DNA of 64,000 nucleotides, from assembly GCA_037367405.1 (NCBI GenBank), contig JAZKJV010010540.1, positions 248,001 to 312,000 on the forward strand, in the 5' to 3' direction. Under the pieces are notes generated by a model. It was not told the DNA's origin. It ran no database searches and saw only the letters and a program-made list of their open reading frames with translations. This DNA is from Ottelia alismoides. Taxonomy: Eukaryota; Streptophyta; Magnoliopsida; Alismatales; Hydrocharitaceae. Below are positions 60,301 through 64,000 of the stretch, in pieces. Position numbers and translations under genes: made by a program. Each line of letters opens with the position of its first letter. Within the stretch, counting starts at the first letter, position 1.

Positions 60301-61800
60301 TTCATTTTGGGAAGAAACCGGAATGACCATCTCCTCCAAATCCTTCTCAGATTTCTCGAGAGCTATGTACCACGTCCACCGCAAGCATCATCTTCTTTCC
60401 TTCTTCAGAATCCTTGAATATCGTTTGCCAAACTTCTCCAAATCCGTCACATCAAGATGGCCAATCTCTCTATCAAAACTTGCAGAGATTCGGGGCTTGT
60501 CACCATATTCCCCCAGGGCTAACGGAGATGCAGGGATGCCGTCACCACCCACTGATGTGCCTCCAATCTCCCCTGAGATCTCAGCTTGCCCAAGTCTAGA
60601 GGATACGCCATCACTGGGGAGAGGTGAGGTCTCGCCAATAACCAAGCTCTAGGAAGCCTTCACCTGGGATCGGATCAAGTCGAAACCATTGTTATCACCC
60701 ACTGTAATACCAAAGGAGGCTCTAGTTGAAATTGTTCATGGAAAAGACCAAAAAGGGAGTTTGACACGAGGTGAGAAGGGGTTCTGAAAGCCCGAATCTG
60801 ATTTCACCAACTCAGAACCCGACCAAATTTCCTAAAAGACGGCCTGCTCCGAATGTCTCCAGATTCGCCAGCAGAGAGTCCTTCAAGCTTCTGGAATTCT
60901 CGAAGAGAAAATTGCATGCCCTTCTCGAGATTTTGGTGAGGGAAGCATAACCGTCGTGTCGTTTCCGCTTCCCCCGAAGGTATGTAATGGTTCACCGGTG
61001 ACACCGACACCACCACCGACAACAGAAGTGCCAAGGCCTTCGATAGTGACGCGAAAAACCGCGTGGTCGATCTGGAACTGCACCTTAGAAGGGACAAAGC
61101 CTTCCCTAATAGCCATTTCCACCGTAAATGTATATTTGAGCCCTTGTAGAGACCGTCTGAGGGGATTGACATAACTGTCCCAACACACAGCCAACAAACT
61201 CGACACCATAGCAAAGCCTCTGACACGTAGTGAAAGCCCCTGTAGACACAGGATATTGCACGAGAGATTGCACACGGCCGAGTGGCAAGGTCGAAGACGG
61301 CCCTTGAATGAGCCTTTCCATCTCGGTACCATAGAGGCCATATGCACATACCAACGAAGTCTCGACGGGAACCCACGTCTCCTCCAGAAGCCGGACGAAT
61401 CTTGGAGCCAATATCCTCCATCACCAGATGAGCACAATCTTCCACTCTCGAGTAAACTCCAACACCCTCCAGCGACCATGCGAGGGGCGTAAAACTGACA
61501 TCGTCGATCAAGATGCTTAACTTTAAAACTCCCATCACGTTGTGAATTCAAGATATCTTTTTTAAACCAGTGACACCACCGCTAATGATGTTTAGAACCT
61601 CCATACACATAACACTCAGTTGCAGTCCGGCATACTCCCGCATGGTGCCCTCAATCACCGCATTTGAAACACAAACATCCTCCGGCGAGAAGGATTTTCC
61701 CCATATGAAGCTTTGCCTTCAGTGACAGGATGCCAAACTACCACCGGTCGTCGGAGTGCTACTCTCCCGCTCTCCAACTCTCCATCTTGTCAGAGGGCTA
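57301..61800 (-). mobile_element. LINE-E: L1 element interrupted by LINE-D
   Basis: On the minus strand the zinc-knuckle ORF1 (CFKCGD then GHHAGVC around 61615-61670, with a stop inside the knuckle) is followed by ORF1 frames at 60804-61551. The endonuclease follows (MITNVYGPC, RIIGGDFNVTL at 59740-59900). The RT is at 57906-59032 (MDFSKAYDCVDWRFIWACLQ, LQYADDTMIFLEG, PFGLSDSKI). It ends with zf-RVT 57540-57821 (AFLWLARH and CGRCGKREG). The RT is internally deleted: after SAVLQ the frame jumps to MRNIYDINGSLTYNLV. Stops abound. A (TA)n run lies at 59060-59081. Confidence 0.75.
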
Positions 61801-61955
61801 AATTTCTCATACTCCATATTTTAATAGTACTTAAGGCTTAATGCATCATCGTTTGTCAAGACACCAAAATTACCACAAAATGAGGCTAAAAGTAAACCTT
61901 CAATCAATTATCCCCACTCAAAACCCTCTTCATCACCATCAAAAACCGAACTTTT
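61801..61955. other. No gene seen
   Basis: AT-rich spacer between the 5' end of LINE-E and the tail of LINE-F. Confidence 0.4.
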
Positions 61956-62700
61956 TCATATAGAAAGGGGTGAGCACCCAAAAAGGTGCATTCACGGCCT
62001 TGTTTATTCACGAAATCAAACAATAATTACAAAGGCCATGACATAGTATGATCCTTCGTATGTACTAGGACATTCTCAACATAAAATCTATCATGATAGA
62101 ACACCATCACATTTTGGGCCAACCACCATCCCCACACAAGAACCAATACCATATTTTATCATTGTCTAAGACACTAATTGGAACAAAAAAGGAGACCCAA
62201 AGTCGGATGTGCTTAAGACGTCCACCCTAGCGCTTGCGGCCTCTTCCCATATCTCTTGAGTTCCCTGGGTTGAAAAAATGCAGCAAACATCCTCTTTAAC
62301 ATCAGAGCAATGTGAGCATGAACAGTCACTTCTCTAAAAAACATAGCCCTACAATCTTTAATCATCATATGTTACGTTACAAGAGTCGAAAAAAATCTTC
62401 GCTCTCAATAAAATTTTCCATGCACAGTTTTTACATTCATACGTATATATACTAGGATAAAAAAACAATTGATCCAAGAACCACGTGATTAAACCAAGTC
62501 CATAGTCATGCCTATATGCATCCCCTCAATTGTTTCCAGAAACATGGAAAACTTTATGAACTCTGCATCCATATAATCAGGTCACAACAAAACATGGAGT
62601 CCAAGTATCGTTTAAACAACCCTCAAACACCCAAAGATCTTGATCATCGCTCAAACAAACAAGTGTAGAAATTGATCACTAAAAGCTCCCTCTTTAGTGC
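61956..62700 (-). mobile_element. LINE-F: L1 3' fragment
   Basis: The minus strand gives the end of ORF2 (WGWWLAQNVMVFYHDRFYVE, HTKDHTMSWPL), which matches the matching block of LINE-H (FYCQRFYCENI). The 3' UTR is at 61956-62010 with a short TTTTT run near 61952. The part 62560-62700 is degraded. Confidence 0.55.
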
Positions 62701-62891
62701 AATCATCAAAAAACCGACCTAGGGAATGAAAAATCTCAAGCGAAAAAGTGCAGTTTTGTTTTCAAAATGTTGATGGTGAGCTAATGCCTCCAATTGACCC
62801 AAACAAATCGGAGGTGCCTCATAAATTTTATGTACCATATGACAAAGCATATCAGTATCCACATTACCCATTTAGCAAGAAAAGACTTGTT
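62701..62891 (+). other. Unrecognised exon-like open frame
   Basis: The frame reads QFCFQNVDGELMPPIDPNKS, then VPHKFYVPYDKAYQYPHYPF and SKKRL before running into the tail of LINE-G (T run at 62889-62895). The composition is protein-like and unlike the LINE frames around it, so it could be a captured or interrupted host exon. I do not recognise the family. The apparent continuation to 62993 is LINE 3' UTR. Confidence 0.3.
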
Positions 62892-64000
62892 TTTTTAATT
62901 GAAAAGAGTGGGACTCCGAGCTGGAACCCACCGCAAATTATAAATTTAGCAAGTGCAATCATTGACAAATCCAGGCCAACAAGATGGTCATAAAGTAACC
63001 TAGTACATTTGCAGTTGCCTGAGAAAAACACCATCATTTATAGCACATCAAATTGCACAAAGAAGAGCAAAAGCAGGAGAGATGTCCTCATGTGAATTAC
63101 TACCCATTGTTAACATAAATCGCCAAAAAGATAAGCTACCACCAGTCGCAAGCCAAGAGATGCATGCAACATTCCATACCCGACGAGGAGGCCACATTTG
63201 AAGAAAAAAATAGCCCATGTCTTCATCTTCCTCCCTGTATCTTCAATTAAAATGACCCATATTAAAGAGATTGCCCCGTCTCACTTCGATCAGTATGCGA
63301 CCATGTCTAACAAGCCACAAAAATACTTTAATCTATTGAAGAATTCTGCCGTTCCAAATTATTATGCAATCATGCTTTATATCTTCCTAAATCACGTCCA
63401 AATTATGAGCAAATATTTGATAGGCTTTTTTGATGGAGAAAGAACCATTTACCCAACGGAAATCGTCTCTCCCCTGGGTAATGCCCAATGTATCCAACAG
63501 ATCAACGAGCATCGCCAAGAAATCACTAATCCTTTGGTCTGAAAATTAACTTCTGGACGTTGGCGTCCAGGAACCACCTACCTAACCCTGATGAACCCAT
63601 AAAATTCTAACCTTTCCCCAAAGCAAAGAGATGAGCATAACGTTCCTCCAGAGTACCAAGACCATCCAGTTGTCCCACTAGAGTAGGAAGATGTGCCATT
63701 ACCAATAACTAACAGTAGCAAATCTCCCATTCCCCAAAGAATACAACGAATCCCCTGCCAAAGAAATGAAGGATACTGCATAAACACAATATCACCCGTC
63801 AAGAAAAGACGTGTTCATCTCCTTGAGGGGAAACACCCCCAATCTCACTTGATCAAAGTGTTGTCACCACATTCCAATCCACCACGAGGATATGCAAGGA
63901 GTCCCCCAAACTGGATCAAGAGAATCACCTCATCAGGGATTCAATACATGGTTGCATTCTTCTCAGCAACAAGTGAGGAGGAGGAAAACTGAGATGCTAG
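62892..64000 (-). mobile_element. LINE-G: L1 3' part, runs off window
   Basis: The 3' UTR near 62892-63060 matches that of LINE-E. Coding remnants on the minus strand include a zf-RVT region at 63060-63300 and 63578-63802 (MQYPSFLWQGIRCILWGMGD), which aligns with the LINE-E block YPSSLWHGIHKIFLELRDLL. Stops and frameshifts are present. The element continues beyond 64000. Confidence 0.7.

Noticed and set aside
62748..62993. An 81-codon gene as a whole
   Set aside because: Its second half matches the 3' UTR of LINE-E (51300-51410), so only the first half could be coding.

Overview
This window looks like nuclear DNA of a flowering plant. Nearly all of it is transposable-element sequence: Ty1/copia and Ty3/gypsy retrotransposons primed by initiator-Met tRNA, L1-type and RTE-type LINEs, hAT and PIF/Harbinger DNA elements. 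The only recognisable host gene piece is three spliced exons of an acetyl-CoA acetyltransferase (thiolase). Nothing prokaryotic, no tRNA or rRNA gene and no CRISPR array was seen. Species cannot be fixed from the sequence alone.

Layout. 1-1669: 3' part of a Ty3/gypsy 5' LTR, its primer-binding site and the start of gag. 1.8-37 kb: one old plus-strand copia element (called H1) cut into pieces by younger insertions. In order these are copia A (2111-7241, intact 1403-residue polyprotein, identical LTRs), an hAT-type MITE (7916-8623), copia B (8904-17785, itself carrying a 3.9-kb hAT transposon at 10095-13973), an LTR-like sequence of another retrotransposon holding a full-length L1 LINE (18768-24379) and copia C (25010-30077), and a 4.4-kb solo gypsy LTR (31110-35502). 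The RNase H/3'-LTR end of H1 is tandemly duplicated (about 36228-37036). For A, B, C, both hAT elements, the LINE and the solo LTR I could read target-site duplications, so their ends are exact to the base; ends of degraded remnants are approximate.

37.4-37.9 kb: three thiolase exons on the minus strand, with no neighbouring exons visible. 38.3-41.6 kb: RTE LINE remnant and an L1 3' fragment. 41645-44605: a complete 3-kb non-autonomous LTR retrotransposon with 0.52-kb LTRs and a proline-rich interior but no pol. 45.2-64 kb: a stack of L1 LINEs on both strands, including one LINE inserted in another, an internally deleted LINE, a LINE RNase H domain, and two MITEs (48007-48638, hAT type; 54284-54645, PIF/Harbinger type).

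How they work together: copia A could still encode everything needed for its own cycle (Gag, protease, integrase, reverse transcriptase, RNase H) and could mobilise relatives such as C that share its LTR core and primer site. All other polyproteins are broken by stops, frameshifts or insertions. I found no new cellular system. The most notable items are the datable nest, the intact copia A, the non-autonomous LTR element, the bZIP-like motif cluster in the gypsy LTR and the isolated thiolase exons.
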